A DNA stretch of 64,000 bases from Pycnopodia helianthoides (GCA_032158295.1 CM063263.1:8862501-8926500), one strand, 5' to 3'. Positions 62,001-64,000 are shown, counted from the first letter of the stretch. Numbers and translations: made by a program. The notes: generated by a model from the sequence alone, not told the origin.

Positions 62001-62578
62001 ATTCTCTACTTCGGCATGAAGCACGCCGTCAAGTTCCAGCTTCCGGCCGGCTACGGGAACAACGGCCACTGGGGTAGGTTGAGTTGTATCTAACAAACAG
62101 ACAGACAGAGGGCTGTACTGATAAACTGATTTACCCTAGAGGAGGGCTCCATTTCACAAAAGAGTATTATCTAGTGAGGATTGCGGAGACATCATGTACA
62201 TAAAACTCTATGAGTTGTGGTGGTTCTAAACTTGTCATTGTGTTTACTCTCATTCACAAGTTAATGCCTGGTAGTTGATCTAACTTCCCAACTTTATTTG
62301 CAAAAAAAAATATCAATTTTTGCCAATCAGATTGCCCCTGCCTGGGAACACTCTCGCTTACACCTCCCACCAGGTACCCTGTGTACTTTATATAAGTTGG
62401 AACAAACAGTCATAATTTTCTCAGTCTTGACTTAAAAAACATCAATGTTTTCATAACTTGAAGTTTACGTGAAGGTCGCTATAGTCGATGGCCAAGGAGG
62501 GAAGACGTCCGTCTGCTCTATCAACATCCAAGTCCTGCCCAAGACGTTCAGTCCCGGGAAGAGCGTGGAGGAATTCTT
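10097..62578 (+). CDS. PKD1-like: Polycystin-1-like protein (SP-WSC-PKD array-REJ), 5' part of gene, 29 exons
   Basis: Polycystin-1 family proteins are giant membrane receptors/channel subunits with an extracellular adhesion-type ectodomain. The 29 exons I assembled encode about 2,550 residues: a signal peptide (1-~25), an eight-cysteine WSC domain (~32-120), about 15 PKD repeats (~140-1590) and a REJ module (from ~1600 to the window edge). The REJ module is interrupted at about 1870-2360 by an acidic repeat linker. PKD repeats are recognised by recurring FxWDFGDG-like and HxYxxxGxYxVxVxAxN patterns, for example FVWDFGDG in exon 17 and YVVEVTASN in exon 8. REJ recognition rests on ordered similarity to the polycystin-1 REJ, such as SYAWTCHP, SADTTTGLNSRALTLKEGVL and TINCLGW. 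Splice phases agree at all junctions except 25/26, and frame breaks occur inside exons 8 and 24. GPS, PLAT and transmembrane regions are presumed downstream. Leucine-rich repeats, C-type lectin and LDL-A, present in vertebrate PKD1, are not seen. Confidence 0.88.
10770..10845. repeat. Small hairpin in intron 1
   Basis: The arm gataatcgtaaccctccaac pairs with ggagggttacgattat. The loop contains cctgacagtcaatgcgactt. Confidence 0.6.
11127..11196. repeat. Small hairpin with AGATACTGTCAGCA arms
   Basis: Exact 14-bp inverted repeats (agatactgtcagca and tgctgacagtatct) enclose about 40 bp in intron 1. Confidence 0.6.
11668..11860 (+). mobile_element. Decayed LINE 3' end (reverse transcriptase C-terminus)
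   Basis: A broken frame reads RTSSLWNSLPGAF and then FKEEFRF-like residues. This is the usual C-terminal pattern of non-LTR retrotransposon ORF2 (R-x-x-x-x-W-N-S-L-P then F-K). Frameshifts and stops interrupt it. It is a short relic, inactive. Confidence 0.5.
13470..13850. repeat. Direct duplication, about 176-bp period
   Basis: The segments ttttgaaatgtaaaattgtt, gtgaagttctgctttaattt and gtacacacctgtgtgcattt occur twice in order. The second copy has a small insertion (cttaacactgtttgtc). It lies in intron 1. Confidence 0.72.
14019..14400. repeat. Direct duplication, about 211-bp period
   Basis: The segments ctaggaggatagagtgcatg, aaaacctgctggtgaaa and aacaattttgaagcagtcat are present in both units. 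Both units end near ttaaaatcttgtagtttt. It lies in intron 1. Confidence 0.72.
15580..15930 (+). mobile_element. Possible LINE 3' relic
   Basis: A short stretch reads VALKTHLFLTTCSAV, similar to the L-K-T-H-L-F end of non-LTR ORF2. It is followed by a cagcgccttgagggc motif often seen near retroelement 3' ends. The evidence is limited to this short match. Confidence 0.35.
15989..16115 (+). CDS. PKD1-like: PKD1-like exon 2: WSC domain, first half
   Basis: The exon encodes SPWHLGCVHDNTS, then a segment ending ASCSSSCHDRG. It supplies the first three conserved WSC cysteines (GC, SC and SC). The acceptor is acacag and the donor gtaggt. WSC domains are carbohydrate-binding-type modules, found near the N-terminus of polycystin-1. 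Confidence 0.85.
16231..16423. mobile_element. GGGCCCAAT foldback MITE, copy
   Basis: The terminal inverted repeats are gggcccaatcttatagagct and agctctatgaaattgggccc. Internal inner arms include gcttatcag/ttgctgagc and ggttaccagc. This is the most frequent dispersed element in the window. Confidence 0.78.
16763..16861 (+). CDS. PKD1-like: PKD1-like exon 3: WSC domain, middle
   Basis: The exon encodes YLYAGVRSADNCTCSNSKGE and continues to DQQCNI. The YAGV and C-x-C elements match the WSC core (Y-x-Y-A-G-V then C-F-C). The acceptor is tctttcag and the donor gtaagt. Phases match both neighbours. Confidence 0.88.
16905..17310. repeat. Dispersed repeat, gggtcata family, second copy
   Basis: It shares gggtcataaattggttttt, tacaataaaagtcacgtgtg and tttcagctgaacacagt with 5465-5830. 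Its 3' part (atttatgcataaatcg, ctcagatttaaa) resembles 59760-59850. It lies in intron 3. Confidence 0.6.
17316..17440 (+). repeat. tRNA-derived SINE, family A, copy fused to family B
   Basis: A diverged A box, box B (ggttcgaatcc) and the tail cgagtatacagtgctttacc are present. It is immediately followed by a family-B SINE, forming a head-to-tail dimer. Confidence 0.75.
17444..17865 (+). repeat. tRNA(Leu/Ser)-like SINE, family B, near full length
   Basis: The 5' end gtcgtggctgagcagataag (box A) and ggttcgcatcccg (box B) with a long variable-arm-like segment resemble a class II tRNA. The body contains ccttcggatgggacataaag and the 3' tail cgatatataataagcc followed by (TTA)n. It ends about 60 bp before exon 4. 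Confidence 0.82.
17924..18099 (+). CDS. PKD1-like: PKD1-like exon 4: WSC end and start of PKD repeat 1
   Basis: The exon begins LCGNVSLPCGGDNAVSVYS, the final WSC cysteines and C-terminal strand. It continues into the first PKD repeat (VQEGSTVRFEARVNLAAE). A SINE ends about 60 bp upstream of the acceptor. The donor is gtaatt. Confidence 0.87.
18790..19110. repeat. aggccagtg repeat, copy in intron 4
   Basis: It begins caaggccagtgattttagc and ends tggtccagtaagaattttga, the same order as the 2029-2340 copy, and is of similar length. It is non-coding. Confidence 0.6.
19690..20038. repeat. 22-bp minisatellite upstream of exon 5
   Basis: The unit is gatggcccaagtacttgtactc, with variants that drop or replace a few bases (shorter units around 19830-19890). 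The array produces long spurious ORFs on both strands. It ends about 90 bp before exon 5. Confidence 0.88.
20129..20284 (+). CDS. PKD1-like: PKD1-like exon 5: PKD repeat 1
   Basis: The exon encodes FDEIVFVWSVDGEERG and ends SFVHTFSLEGKWQI. It is the W-containing core and H-x-F-x-x-x-G-x-W-x-I strand of a PKD repeat. A 22-bp tandem repeat array ends about 90 bp upstream. The acceptor is tccttcag and the donor gtaagt. Confidence 0.85.
20511..20630. repeat. Foldback related to the GGGCCC MITE
   Basis: The arms gggttcgatttcacaaag and ctttgtgaaattgagct pair, with inner gttaagattgg and catcttaagatgaatcttag also self-complementary. It lies in intron 5. Confidence 0.55.
22481..22642. mobile_element. 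CAGGCCTGGAATT MITE, copy 1
   Basis: The ends caggctggaatt and aattccaggcctg are inverted repeats. The interior (ttgcctggtcttggccttgg, cccatagactttaagatttt) is about 160 bp and near-identical to 29024-29185. Confidence 0.75.
23781..23886. mobile_element. AGGTGGCAG small MITE, copy 2
   Basis: The ends aggtggcatcagacttacca and ggtaagtctgctgctacct pair. It shares tatttctgagc and gagaacaatggaatttacc with copy 1. It lies in intron 5. Confidence 0.72.
24271..24596 (+). CDS. PKD1-like: PKD1-like exon 6: end of PKD repeat 1, most of PKD repeat 2
   Basis: The exon starts DVDVSNSISRLHHSTSLSV, which completes repeat 1. Repeat 2 begins VFVGEEVEFQASVAMG and contains LTFVWMFDDGG. The exon is GC-richer than its surroundings. 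The acceptor, ttataaaaag, has a weak pyrimidine tract, so the exact 5' edge is less certain, but the phase fits. The donor is gtatgt. Confidence 0.82.
24645..24840 (+). repeat. SINE family C leader copy
   Basis: This copy matches 60516-60700 closely (tccccttaaggtgatccctc, ggcagttacaggttgaa, tattgacaaaatagg). It is truncated in the tRNA-like part, and begins about 50 bp after the exon 6 donor. Confidence 0.72.
27050..27260. repeat. Dispersed repeat pair member (with 37720-37950)
   Basis: The shared order is gattttctcaaaatctcct, aaagggag, gtccaaacctttaatttc, ggtgatgcacagagtct and ctgggaggctctgggtctgg. The partner in intron 10 is about 80 percent alike by eye. Confidence 0.6.
27448..27650. mobile_element. 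GGGCCCAAT MITE, degenerate copy
   Basis: One recognisable end is gggtccaatttcatatagtt. Internal ataagcagataaa and cttctgcttagcaaag are in the family order. It lies in intron 6. Confidence 0.6.
28726..28812 (+). CDS. PKD1-like: PKD1-like exon 7: PKD repeat 2 C-terminal strands
   Basis: This 87-nt exon is phase 0 at both ends. It encodes VHNFTEEGHFSVYVNASN, then YLGSVRKTLHV. This is the H-x-F-x-x-x-G-x-F-x-V-x-V-x-A-x-N motif that closes a PKD fold. The donor is gtaagt. Confidence 0.88.
29024..29185. mobile_element. CAGGCCTGGAATT MITE, copy 2
   Basis: The ends caggcctggaatt and aattccaggcctg are exact 13-bp inverted repeats. The interior closely matches 22481-22642. It lies in intron 7. Confidence 0.78.
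29402..30679 (+). CDS. PKD1-like: PKD1-like exon 8: PKD repeats 3-6 and start of 7, with a frame break
   Basis: This long exon encodes several PKD repeats. Repeat 3 has LLQVDFGDGSVYNHS and LSHKYRQSGVFVVETNVY. Repeat 4 has MSYVWTLPSTDV and EPGKYVVEVTASNLVS. Repeat 5 has VQFTWSFSD and NNVSVTASNLIS. Repeat 6 includes GTQVMFTIDTPRG and VLLATVVASNNVS. The frame used from 29402 closes at TGA 30428. The frame that continues the PKD pattern (open to the donor at 30680) has a TAG at 30361. The frames therefore switch between 30364 and 30427, as if one base were missing. Many N-x-S/T sites are present. Confidence 0.85.
31310..31444 (+). CDS. PKD1-like: PKD1-like exon 9: PKD repeat 7
   Basis: The exon encodes GEIANRTDVTYTWFTRGNN and ends LPELVSVQASNQ, the W core and V-x-V-x-A-S-N strand of a PKD repeat. 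The acceptor is gtcttgcag and the donor gtatga. Phases fit exons 8 and 10. Confidence 0.85.
31755..32060 (+). mobile_element. Decayed LINE 3' end with GATT microsatellite tail
   Basis: One frame with a single internal stop reads SERSLSVHGP, MWGKKIPANIRDASS and FNTFEKLLKAHLF. This is the classic ORF2 terminus (R-S-F-S-V, W-N-x-L-P-x-x-I-R, F-K-x-x-L-K-T-H-L-F). It is followed by (GATT)n at 32021-32050, consistent with a microsatellite-like LINE tail. It lies in intron 9. Confidence 0.65.
32021..32050. repeat. (GATT)n microsatellite
   Basis: Seven tandem tgat/gatt units directly follow the LINE relic of intron 9. Confidence 0.9.
33493..33605 (+). CDS. PKD1-like: PKD1-like exon 10: PKD repeat 7/8 junction
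   Basis: The exon encodes VDASYVEILAESVPPQ, then a segment ending GEAGKPSSWTFQ. This is the linker plus the first strands of repeat 8. The acceptor is ggtcatag and the donor gtaaga. The next recognisable exon is 10.8 kb downstream. Confidence 0.8.
33885..34215 (+). repeat. Degenerate family B SINE with nested repeat
   Basis: It starts gtgtcgtggctgagcagtta. It is interrupted after about 35 bp by copies of the aggccagtg repeat (33940-34020). The body then resumes (tgctgagtgtgcaccagcac) and ends in an ATTATTGTTGTT-like tail. Confidence 0.65.
34888..34960 (+). repeat. tRNA-like head of SINE family C
   Basis: The segments tagctcagtaagtagagcac and ggaggtcgcaggttccagt correspond to boxes A and B of the 60672 element. 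The acceptor-stem pairing needed for a real tRNA gene is absent. Confidence 0.6.
36143..36368. mobile_element. Large near-perfect hairpin (foldback) element
   Basis: Two arms of about 100 bp, from agtcttggcccaagacgtca to taaccaacttgactggc and back, are almost exactly complementary. Differences include cagcgatc/gatcactg and a one-base change in tactagttg/caacgagta. The loop repeats gccagtcaagttggt. No clear target duplication was found. It lies in intron 10. Confidence 0.85.
36658..37060. repeat. Imperfect inverted repeat with GTTCAGAC ends
   Basis: The left cgttcagacagctcgaagtt and the right taactgtgtctgaacg are complementary. Several gttaaaccc-type motifs occur between them, some repeated in direct orientation. 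The pairing is discontinuous. Confidence 0.5.
37075..37200 (+). repeat. Family B SINE fragment
   Basis: The segment cttcggatgggacattaagc and ataaaagaacccaaaacact match the middle of the family B body. The ends are lost. Confidence 0.6.
38009..38201. mobile_element. GGGCCCAAT MITE, well-preserved copy
   Basis: The ends ggcccaatttcatagagctg and cagctgtatgaaattgggcc are inverted repeats. The interior has ttctgctaagcagaaat, acaaattgtacatgtgacat and ggtaaccttattctgg. It lies in intron 10. Confidence 0.8.
41151..41500. mobile_element. GGGCCCAAT MITE, tandem pair
   Basis: A complete copy (41151-41350; ends gggcccaatttcatagagct and the diverged actctgtgaacttggaccct) is followed without a gap by a second, partial copy up to gtgcttagctacttt. 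Confidence 0.75.
42250..42420. repeat. Dispersed repeat pair member (with 55440-55610)
   Basis: Shared segments are gtgattaaatagcctgaa, aaaagcctata..., gtaggtcagcccttg and atgcctgg. The element is in the same orientation in both places. Confidence 0.55.
42497..42514. repeat. Poly-G tract
   Basis: A run of 18 G is followed by c and a further G-rich stretch. It is likely to be length-unstable and G-quadruplex-prone. Confidence 0.9.
43483..43822. repeat. Direct duplication, about 170-bp period
   Basis: The segments ctcaaaactttttactagta, gcagaagttgccaaagagta and cagtggatcaattttgtggg each occur twice, about 170 bp apart, with about 10 percent differences by eye. It lies in intron 10. Confidence 0.75.
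44092..44302. repeat. 56-bp tandem repeat of the aggccagtg type, four units
   Basis: Each unit reads (t)actggacccgcaggcttga, ggccagtgatctgagcaacg and ggccagtataaattt. The units are nearly identical; the last is truncated at gatcaacgg. It lies 140 bp upstream of exon 11. Confidence 0.8.
44443..44693 (+). CDS. PKD1-like: PKD1-like exon 11: PKD repeat 8
   Basis: The exon encodes ISGDGNTPVQVLVSQGGS and then PPPGVYPVRLWVSGDGE, ending ELAGPAVSKFYG. G-V-Y-P-V-R-L-W-V is the closing PKD strand. The donor cgg/gtgagt is part of an 11-bp target duplication caused by an adjacent foldback element (see that entry). Confidence 0.82.
44690..44700 (+). promoter_or_regulatory. 5' splice site of exon 11, lying within a target-site duplication
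   Basis: The 11-bp acgggtgagtt includes the exon 11 end (acgg) and its donor gtgagt. An identical copy lies at 45122-45132, on the far side of the inserted foldback element. Confidence 0.75.
44701..45121. mobile_element. Foldback element inserted at the exon 11 splice donor, 11-bp target duplication
   Basis: The left end agcctcttgtcaaggcctt and right end aaggccttgacaaaaggct pair over roughly 100 bp with mismatches (agggccttttccaact also recurs inverted). Inside is a short perfect palindrome around gctacccttttagggtagc. The flanks acgggtgagtt at 44690-44700 and 45122-45132 are identical, as expected for a target-site duplication. The length is compatible with Mutator-like (8-11 bp) elements. 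There is no transposase frame. Confidence 0.82.
45521..45674 (+). CDS. PKD1-like: PKD1-like exon 12: PKD repeat 9
   Basis: The exon encodes TVTYQSWEIKPSSGSN, then LTVTPIKTDYSAALIG. The long pyrimidine tract upstream ends tttttcag, and the donor is gtaaga. The PKD pattern is weak in this exon, but phase and position support it. Confidence 0.75.
46202..46761 (+). CDS. PKD1-like: PKD1-like exon 13: PKD repeats 9 (end), 10 and 11 (start)
   Basis: The exon starts ISIPFHGPGSYNITLLASNF, which closes repeat 9. Repeat 10 contains FDFQIECGDGETLA and NKTYSSLGRYDSSFTISN. Repeat 11 begins VVLTATVESGNDVDFSWDFQ. Base composition is clearly GC-richer than in the introns. The acceptor is tattccacag and the donor gtaagt. 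Confidence 0.87.
46914..47062. repeat. Foldback repeat with TTTTTCCAAACCT arms
   Basis: The left arm (ctttttccaaacctcag, tctggctccagcttgggctc) pairs with the right arm (cccagagcctaagcctag, gagtttggaaaaagcc). The loop has acagtgtacattttgcacag. The same family ends the window at 63863-64000. It lies in intron 13. Confidence 0.65.
47265..47626 (+). CDS. PKD1-like: PKD1-like exon 14: PKD repeats 11 (end) and 12
   Basis: The exon follows a run of T residues ending ccaaag. It encodes THKFSLPGSYQVSVSVSND, which closes repeat 11, and then repeat 12 with IWFYFEYGDGTVEK. I extended the exon past a possible donor at ggtatg to the donor aag/gtaaat. The extension NHQYSQ plus EGNYTVGVKAGN from exon 15 then rebuilds the expected H-x-Y-x-x-x-G-x-Y motif. 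Confidence 0.82.
48330..48637 (+). repeat. Family B SINE 3' part with (TTA)n tail
   Basis: It shares with 17444-17865 the segments gtgtgttgtgtaatgc, agagaaggggttcg, ttgcaccacagcac and aaaatactgag, ending gcgctatataagaac plus (TTA)n. The tail abuts the acceptor of exon 15 at 48643. Confidence 0.82.
48643..48870 (+). CDS. PKD1-like: PKD1-like exon 15: PKD repeats 12 (end) and 13
   Basis: The exon encodes EGNYTVGVKAGNQLGNE, then SHLFYNWSMGDQTDYI, the F-x-W-x-x-G-D core. Its acceptor lies directly behind a SINE (TTA)n tail. The donor is gtaagt. Confidence 0.87.
48887..49065. mobile_element. GGGCCCAAT MITE, diverged copy
   Basis: The left end is ggggtcccattttcataatg. Internal gctgagcaaaaaaataagc and aatgtatacatagtattttgg follow in family order. 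It lies in intron 15, starting 16 bp after the donor. Confidence 0.6.
49169..49460 (+). CDS. PKD1-like: PKD1-like exon 16: PKD repeats 13 (end) and 14
   Basis: The exon encodes PSVDHIYRSSSSFTVTVVAF, which closes repeat 13, and repeat 14 with ALWYQWDMGDQRE. The acceptor is ttttttttcag and the donor gtagga. The phase is consistent. Confidence 0.88.
49905..50180 (+). repeat. Degenerate family B-like SINE
   Basis: A tRNA-like start (gtccgagcggtttagagc), then ctcaagtcatcagaatgtgg, cttgtgttcttgggcaagaa and a cggcgctttgatac 3' end. This is the expected order for family B, strongly diverged. It lies in intron 16. Confidence 0.6.
50239..50484 (+). CDS. PKD1-like: PKD1-like exon 17: PKD repeats 14 (end) and 15
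   Basis: The exon encodes YYVTVVAGNRVSNATS and then MNFVWDFGDGSERVYTS, the canonical WDFGDG core, ending VHHKYDR. The acceptor is ctcgggtaaag and the donor gttagt. This is the most typical PKD repeat in the window. Confidence 0.9.
50570..50930 (+). repeat. tRNA-derived SINE, family D
   Basis: A tRNA-like head (gggtggcatggttggcttat, cgcctctcaccagag, then box B ggttcgatacc) is followed by about 270 bp of body. It ends with attattattatttt. No other copy was seen in the window. It lies in intron 17. Confidence 0.7.
51313..51445 (+). CDS. PKD1-like: PKD1-like exon 18: PKD repeat 15 end and linker to REJ
   Basis: The exon encodes TGEFFLHLQASNLVSNSS, which closes repeat 15. It continues TTMCHPPVLDIVGADPRT, a Cys-Pro-Pro-Val linker like that preceding REJ in polycystin-1. 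The acceptor is cccgatcag and the donor gtaagt. Confidence 0.85.
52440..52879 (+). repeat. 48-bp minisatellite of acceptor-like units next to exon 19
   Basis: About nine units share the pattern attcc(c)tccacgtttccat followed by ccaaaag/ga. They form a higher-order repeat of four units (about 191 bp; 52503-52690 repeats at 52694-52880). Every unit has a pyrimidine-rich stretch closed by AG. The last unit is the actual acceptor of exon 19. Confidence 0.85.
52880..53086 (+). CDS. PKD1-like: PKD1-like exon 19: REJ module start
   Basis: The exon encodes EIHSQDIRIEAEVQIDCE, then LYTWMLKHAENGSLV and YLPYGSYVFSLD. This matches the first Ig-like part of REJ (cysteine, x-W and G-x-Y-x-F strands). The acceptor, ttccaaaag, is the last element of a 48-bp minisatellite whose units all look like this acceptor. 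The donor is gtaagt. Confidence 0.83.
53772..53950 (+). CDS. PKD1-like: PKD1-like exon 20: REJ
   Basis: The exon encodes VSMNGTIVYSQDSISIEV, then SPLVSIINGGTRRFFGMD and LNGSFSYDPDNPQDD. These correspond to the I-x-x-G-x-x-R and D-G-S-x-S-Y-D-P strands of polycystin-1 REJ. The donor is gtacaa. Confidence 0.9.
54698..54952 (+). CDS. PKD1-like: PKD1-like exon 21: REJ
   Basis: The exon encodes SYAWTCHPINIPTAPCFN, the W-x-C REJ hallmark, then FVFTLRVSKEGRDDAE. It has a pyrimidine-rich acceptor (tacccccag) and donor gtaaga. Its GC content is high. Confidence 0.92.
55231..55397 (+). CDS. PKD1-like: PKD1-like exon 22: REJ
   Basis: The exon encodes LLIDCYKCQDGFVNSND, then LEAVCTDCSVNVTYTWELY. The C-x-x-C and C-x-x-C-S pairs followed by W match the third REJ subregion of polycystin-1. 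The donor is gtacgc. Confidence 0.9.
55697..55810 (+). CDS. PKD1-like: PKD1-like exon 23: linker after REJ subregion
   Basis: The exon encodes DQRCIPGDGSYGQSLVS and a Ser/Pro/acidic tail ending NVISQ. The acceptor is aaacag and the donor gtaagt. Phases fit exons 22 and 24. It opens the low-complexity insertion that separates the two halves of REJ. Confidence 0.72.
56010..56205. mobile_element. GGGCCCAAT MITE, well-preserved copy
   Basis: The ends gggtccaatttcatagagct and agctctatgaaattgggccc are inverted repeats. A second partial relative (55885-56000) precedes it. It lies in intron 23. Confidence 0.78.
56363..57665 (+). CDS. PKD1-like: PKD1-like exon 24: acidic tandem-repeat linker inserted in REJ, with a frame break
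   Basis: This exon of about 434 codons begins Ser/Thr-rich (TVTSGTSTPQNSVSNV). It then carries seven 7-residue units of the GSFEEAA type (56882-57031), a second GSFEEAT/TGSIEET region, and nine 8-residue units of the VEDTGTSV type (57233-57448). It ends in an acidic Tyr-containing tail (DYYEDNNPEEYL). No known fold is recognised; the composition predicts an extended, highly acidic, O-glycosylatable stalk. The entry frame closes at 56535, while the repeat frame has a stop at 56429-56431. One extra base therefore seems present between 56432 and 56535. The donor is a/gtgagc. Antisense open frames across the exon are shadows of the repeat composition. Confidence 0.78.
58737..58766 (+). CDS. PKD1-like: PKD1-like exon 25: 30-nt micro-exon (tentative)
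   Basis: A strong acceptor (ttcttttcctgcag) and donor (gtaagt) flank 30 nt. Read in phase from exon 24 they encode SSMEDLDPNP, an acidic continuation of the linker. The signals are good, but the small size and the phase conflict with the simplest acceptor of exon 26 make it uncertain. Confidence 0.5.
58863..59040 (-). repeat. tRNA-derived SINE, family A, antisense copy
   Basis: On the - strand it reads tgcctctagctacag, then gtggtctagtggtgagac (box A), gggtttgaatccc (box B) and gagtatacagtgcttac. It also contains an internal duplicated cctcaagtcttg stretch. It lies in intron 25. Confidence 0.8.
59285..59525 (-). repeat. Family B SINE, antisense, 5' part
   Basis: On the - strand: gtgtcatggccgagcggata (box A), ggattcgcgtcct (box B), gtccttaagcaagacact and gtccgtaaagacggaggtcc. 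The tRNA-Leu/Ser-like head is well preserved. It lies in intron 25. Confidence 0.8.
59930..60145 (+). CDS. PKD1-like: PKD1-like exon 26: second half of REJ resumes
   Basis: The exon encodes EEFVVINEHIVSKSLQKRVL, then SADTTTGLNSRALTLKEGVL and TYAIVVQAHSH. It matches the N-K-x-L-V-x-x-x-T-T-T-G and G-x-x-Y-x-x-x-V strands of polycystin-1 REJ. The best acceptor by signal is atctcatcag (exon start 59908), but that conflicts in phase with exon 25. The start at 59930 (after gacacag) is in phase. The donor is gtgaga. Confidence 0.85.
60516..60880 (+). repeat. SINE family C with internal tRNA-like part
   Basis: A leader (ggcatccccttaaggtgatc) of unknown origin is followed at 60672-60745 by a tRNA-like unit: agctcagttggtagagcac (box A) and ggtttaagtcc (box B). 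The end is ttgcgctttataaatttatc. A poly-A tract precedes it. The leader recurs at 24645-24840 and the tRNA part at 34888-34960. Confidence 0.72.
60932..61077 (+). CDS. PKD1-like: PKD1-like exon 27: REJ
   Basis: The exon encodes ENGITRTGEAHQYTLVNT, then GLCSITPGEGTEMETVFTI and NCLGWQDQ. The C-x-x-x-P-x-x-G and C-x-G-W-x-D motifs are diagnostic for this part of polycystin-1 REJ. The acceptor is ctttacag and the donor gtaatc. Confidence 0.92.
61501..61883. mobile_element. GGGCCCAAT MITE, two copies head to head in intron 27
   Basis: The first copy is 61501-61690 and the second 61690-61883. Both carry gggccc(a/c) ends and the aaaataccat(g) and agcagctct signatures. The second ends about 60 bp upstream of exon 28. 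Confidence 0.78.
61944..62073 (+). CDS. PKD1-like: PKD1-like exon 28: REJ
   Basis: The exon encodes HAPIQYEISYSLNETED, then FGMKHAVKFQLPAGYGNN. It aligns with the A-P-x-x-Y-x-x and L-P-x-G strands of REJ. The acceptor is ctatccag and the donor gtaggt. Two GGGCCC-type MITEs lie immediately upstream. Confidence 0.9.
62464..62578 (+). CDS. PKD1-like: PKD1-like exon 29: REJ, last exon in window
   Basis: The exon encodes VYVKVAIVDGQGGKTSVCSI, then a segment ending GKSVEEFL. It corresponds to the V-x-V-x-V-x-D-x-x-G strand closing the Ig-like part of REJ. The acceptor, aacttgaag, is weak. The donor is gtaagt, with two bases carried over, so the gene continues beyond 64000. Confidence 0.85.
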
Positions 62579-62709
62579 GTAAGTACCTAAATCTCAAAAT
62601 CTAAAAACACCCTTCTGTATTTGCCTCTCTTTTGCCAAAAAACAAAAAAACCTTTTAGTTTTTCCTCTTTCTCGTTCGTCTGATTTTCTCACTGTTTGCT
62701 CCAATCACT

Positions 62710-62870
62710 GGTCATCCTCAAATTATTACATTTTATTTCAGTCTTCCTCTATCATTCTCAAATTATTAATTTGCATTTTAGTCTTCCTGTGTCATCCTCA
62801 AATTATTACTTTGCATTTTAGTCTCCCTCCGTCATCCTCAAATTATCACTTTGCATTTTGTTCCTCCTCT
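62710..62870. repeat. 40-bp tandem repeat in intron 29
   Basis: Four units of gtcatcctcaaattattact, ttgcattttagtcttcct follow one another with a few substitutions. Each contains ttttag. Confidence 0.78.
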
Positions 62871-63862
62871 GTCCAAGAAGCGCGCTGGGTTGTGGGCATA
62901 TTTTAACTGTCCTTAAAATTTCTGCTCTGCCCCTGCCCTCCCCTCTTCTCCTTTCGTTTAAAAAGACATGCTCTTTACAGAGCATTGAATTTTGACCCAT
63001 ATTAGCTGGTTTGCCACATTTGAGGACTTTAAATACAAGCAAAGCAAAAGATAATTACTCCTAAAATATGAAACGAACTTTAAAAAAACACAACATGCAA
63101 TCAAGTGGAGTATATTTCACATACACTGGAATTTAGCTTGAAATACAATTTTGATCACTTGTCGTATCTGTAATTAAAGACCTGAAAACAGTTTTTAAAA
63201 CCAGGGTTCAATTTCATTAATTCTGACGATCAGAAAATATATTACTTGCAAATTTTATAAGTAAGGAGCAAGCAGGAAATACTTTGTACCAGTATAAACA
63301 TGGATGGCATTTTAGCCGGTCAACTAGTCTCTGCAAAGATTTTGACGCTGCATTTACTTATCAGCAACACAAATTGGTAAAAATTGGTTTTTACTTGCTC
63401 CATTCAACTGCAAGAATTCTCATTACATAACATTATAAAGTTCAAACAATTTTACAAGTTTTAGATGCCATGATGATAAAAGTGCAAATATGTTTCAGTT
63501 GATTTTGGAGTGGAATGCCAAGAGTGTTTGAGAGTGAGTTGTGAAATTAAATAGATTACCTGTAGAGAATGTTAGTAGTGTAACTATTATATTAGTGTCA
63601 ATATTTGTGAATTAAAATGGGGCTTGTCTTTGAAATAGGTTGGTATGCCCAAATTGTAAGCTCTATTTCCATTTATATGGGTTTGGCTGGTAGCCTACAC
63701 AAACCTGCTTAGCAGTTTTTATTCTACTTACCAGTTGTCTGTGTTTGTCAGGAATATGGAACAGATCCTCGCGTTTCTTTTGTTGATGAATCGGTCAGAC
63801 TTCTTTTGCTGTAGGCTTATTTTGTAATGAACAGTTGTTTTCAGGAGAGCTGGGGGCATTTT

Positions 63863-64000
63863 CCAGACCTTGGCTTAAGGCTCTGGCTTTGGCTTTGGGC
63901 TCTGTTTGAAATGAAGCACTGTGAAAAATTTACATTGCACTTAAATTGATGACAGAGCCCAAGCCCAAAGCCAGAGCCCAAAGCCTAGGTTTGGAAAAGG
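63863..64000. repeat. Foldback repeat with TTTTCCA arms at window end
   Basis: The arms ggctctggctttggctttgg and ccaagcccaaagccagagcc are nearly perfect complements. The outer ttttccagaccttggcttaa pairs with the terminal aggtttggaaaa. It is related to 46914-47062. Confidence 0.7.

Larger units (their letters stand above)
62579..64000 (+). other. Start of intron 29 to window end
   Basis: After the exon 29 donor, only a 40-bp tandem repeat (62710-62870), AT-rich sequence and a terminal foldback (63863-64000) are seen. No downstream REJ or GPS exon was recognised, so the gene continues outside the window. Confidence 0.6.

Noticed and set aside
1..64000. CRISPR arrays, operons, prophage or other prokaryotic systems
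   Set aside because: The window is clearly animal DNA (spliced exons, SINEs). The tandem arrays present have no spacer-repeat organisation.

Overview
This is eukaryotic genomic DNA: multi-exon genes with GT-AG introns, AT-rich introns packed with tRNA-derived SINEs, foldback elements (MITEs), minisatellites and decayed LINE ends. Domain content and intron style suggest an invertebrate deuterostome. An echinoderm is my best guess, but that is inference; I recognise no species-diagnostic sequence.

Two genes are supported, both on the + strand. (1) The last four coding exons (425-2514) of a sterol O-acyltransferase (SOAT/ACAT, MBOAT superfamily), carrying the histidine-containing FVHEY segment and the YSQEWYARQ motif. 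(2) A large polycystin-1-like (PKD1 family) gene from its start codon at 10097 to beyond the window. I reconstructed 29 coding exons (10097-62578, about 2,550 codons): a signal-peptide exon, an eight-cysteine WSC domain, about 15 PKD (Ig-like) repeats, then a REJ module. The GPS/GAIN, PLAT and transmembrane parts should lie 3' of 64000. The leucine-rich repeats, C-type lectin and LDL-A modules of vertebrate polycystin-1 are not seen.

Layout: 1-2514 SOAT 3' end; 2515-10096 SOAT 3' UTR and repeat-rich intergenic DNA; 10097-18099 signal peptide and WSC exons with a 5.8 kb first intron; 18100-51445 PKD-repeat exons, including one 1.28 kb exon and a 10.8 kb intron (33606-44442); 52880-62578 REJ exons, interrupted by a 1.3 kb exon encoding an acidic, tandemly repeated linker; 62579-64000 intron.

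The most notable observations are: the repeat-encoded acidic insertion inside REJ (exon 24); a foldback element in intron 11 whose 11-bp target duplication contains the splice donor; a 48-bp minisatellite whose every unit resembles a 3' splice site and which ends at the real acceptor of exon 19; a SINE whose (TTA)n tail runs into the acceptor of exon 15; a roughly 215-bp near-perfect hairpin in intron 10; and two apparent single-base frame breaks (exons 8 and 24) plus one phase conflict (exons 25/26), which are either assembly errors or real lesions.
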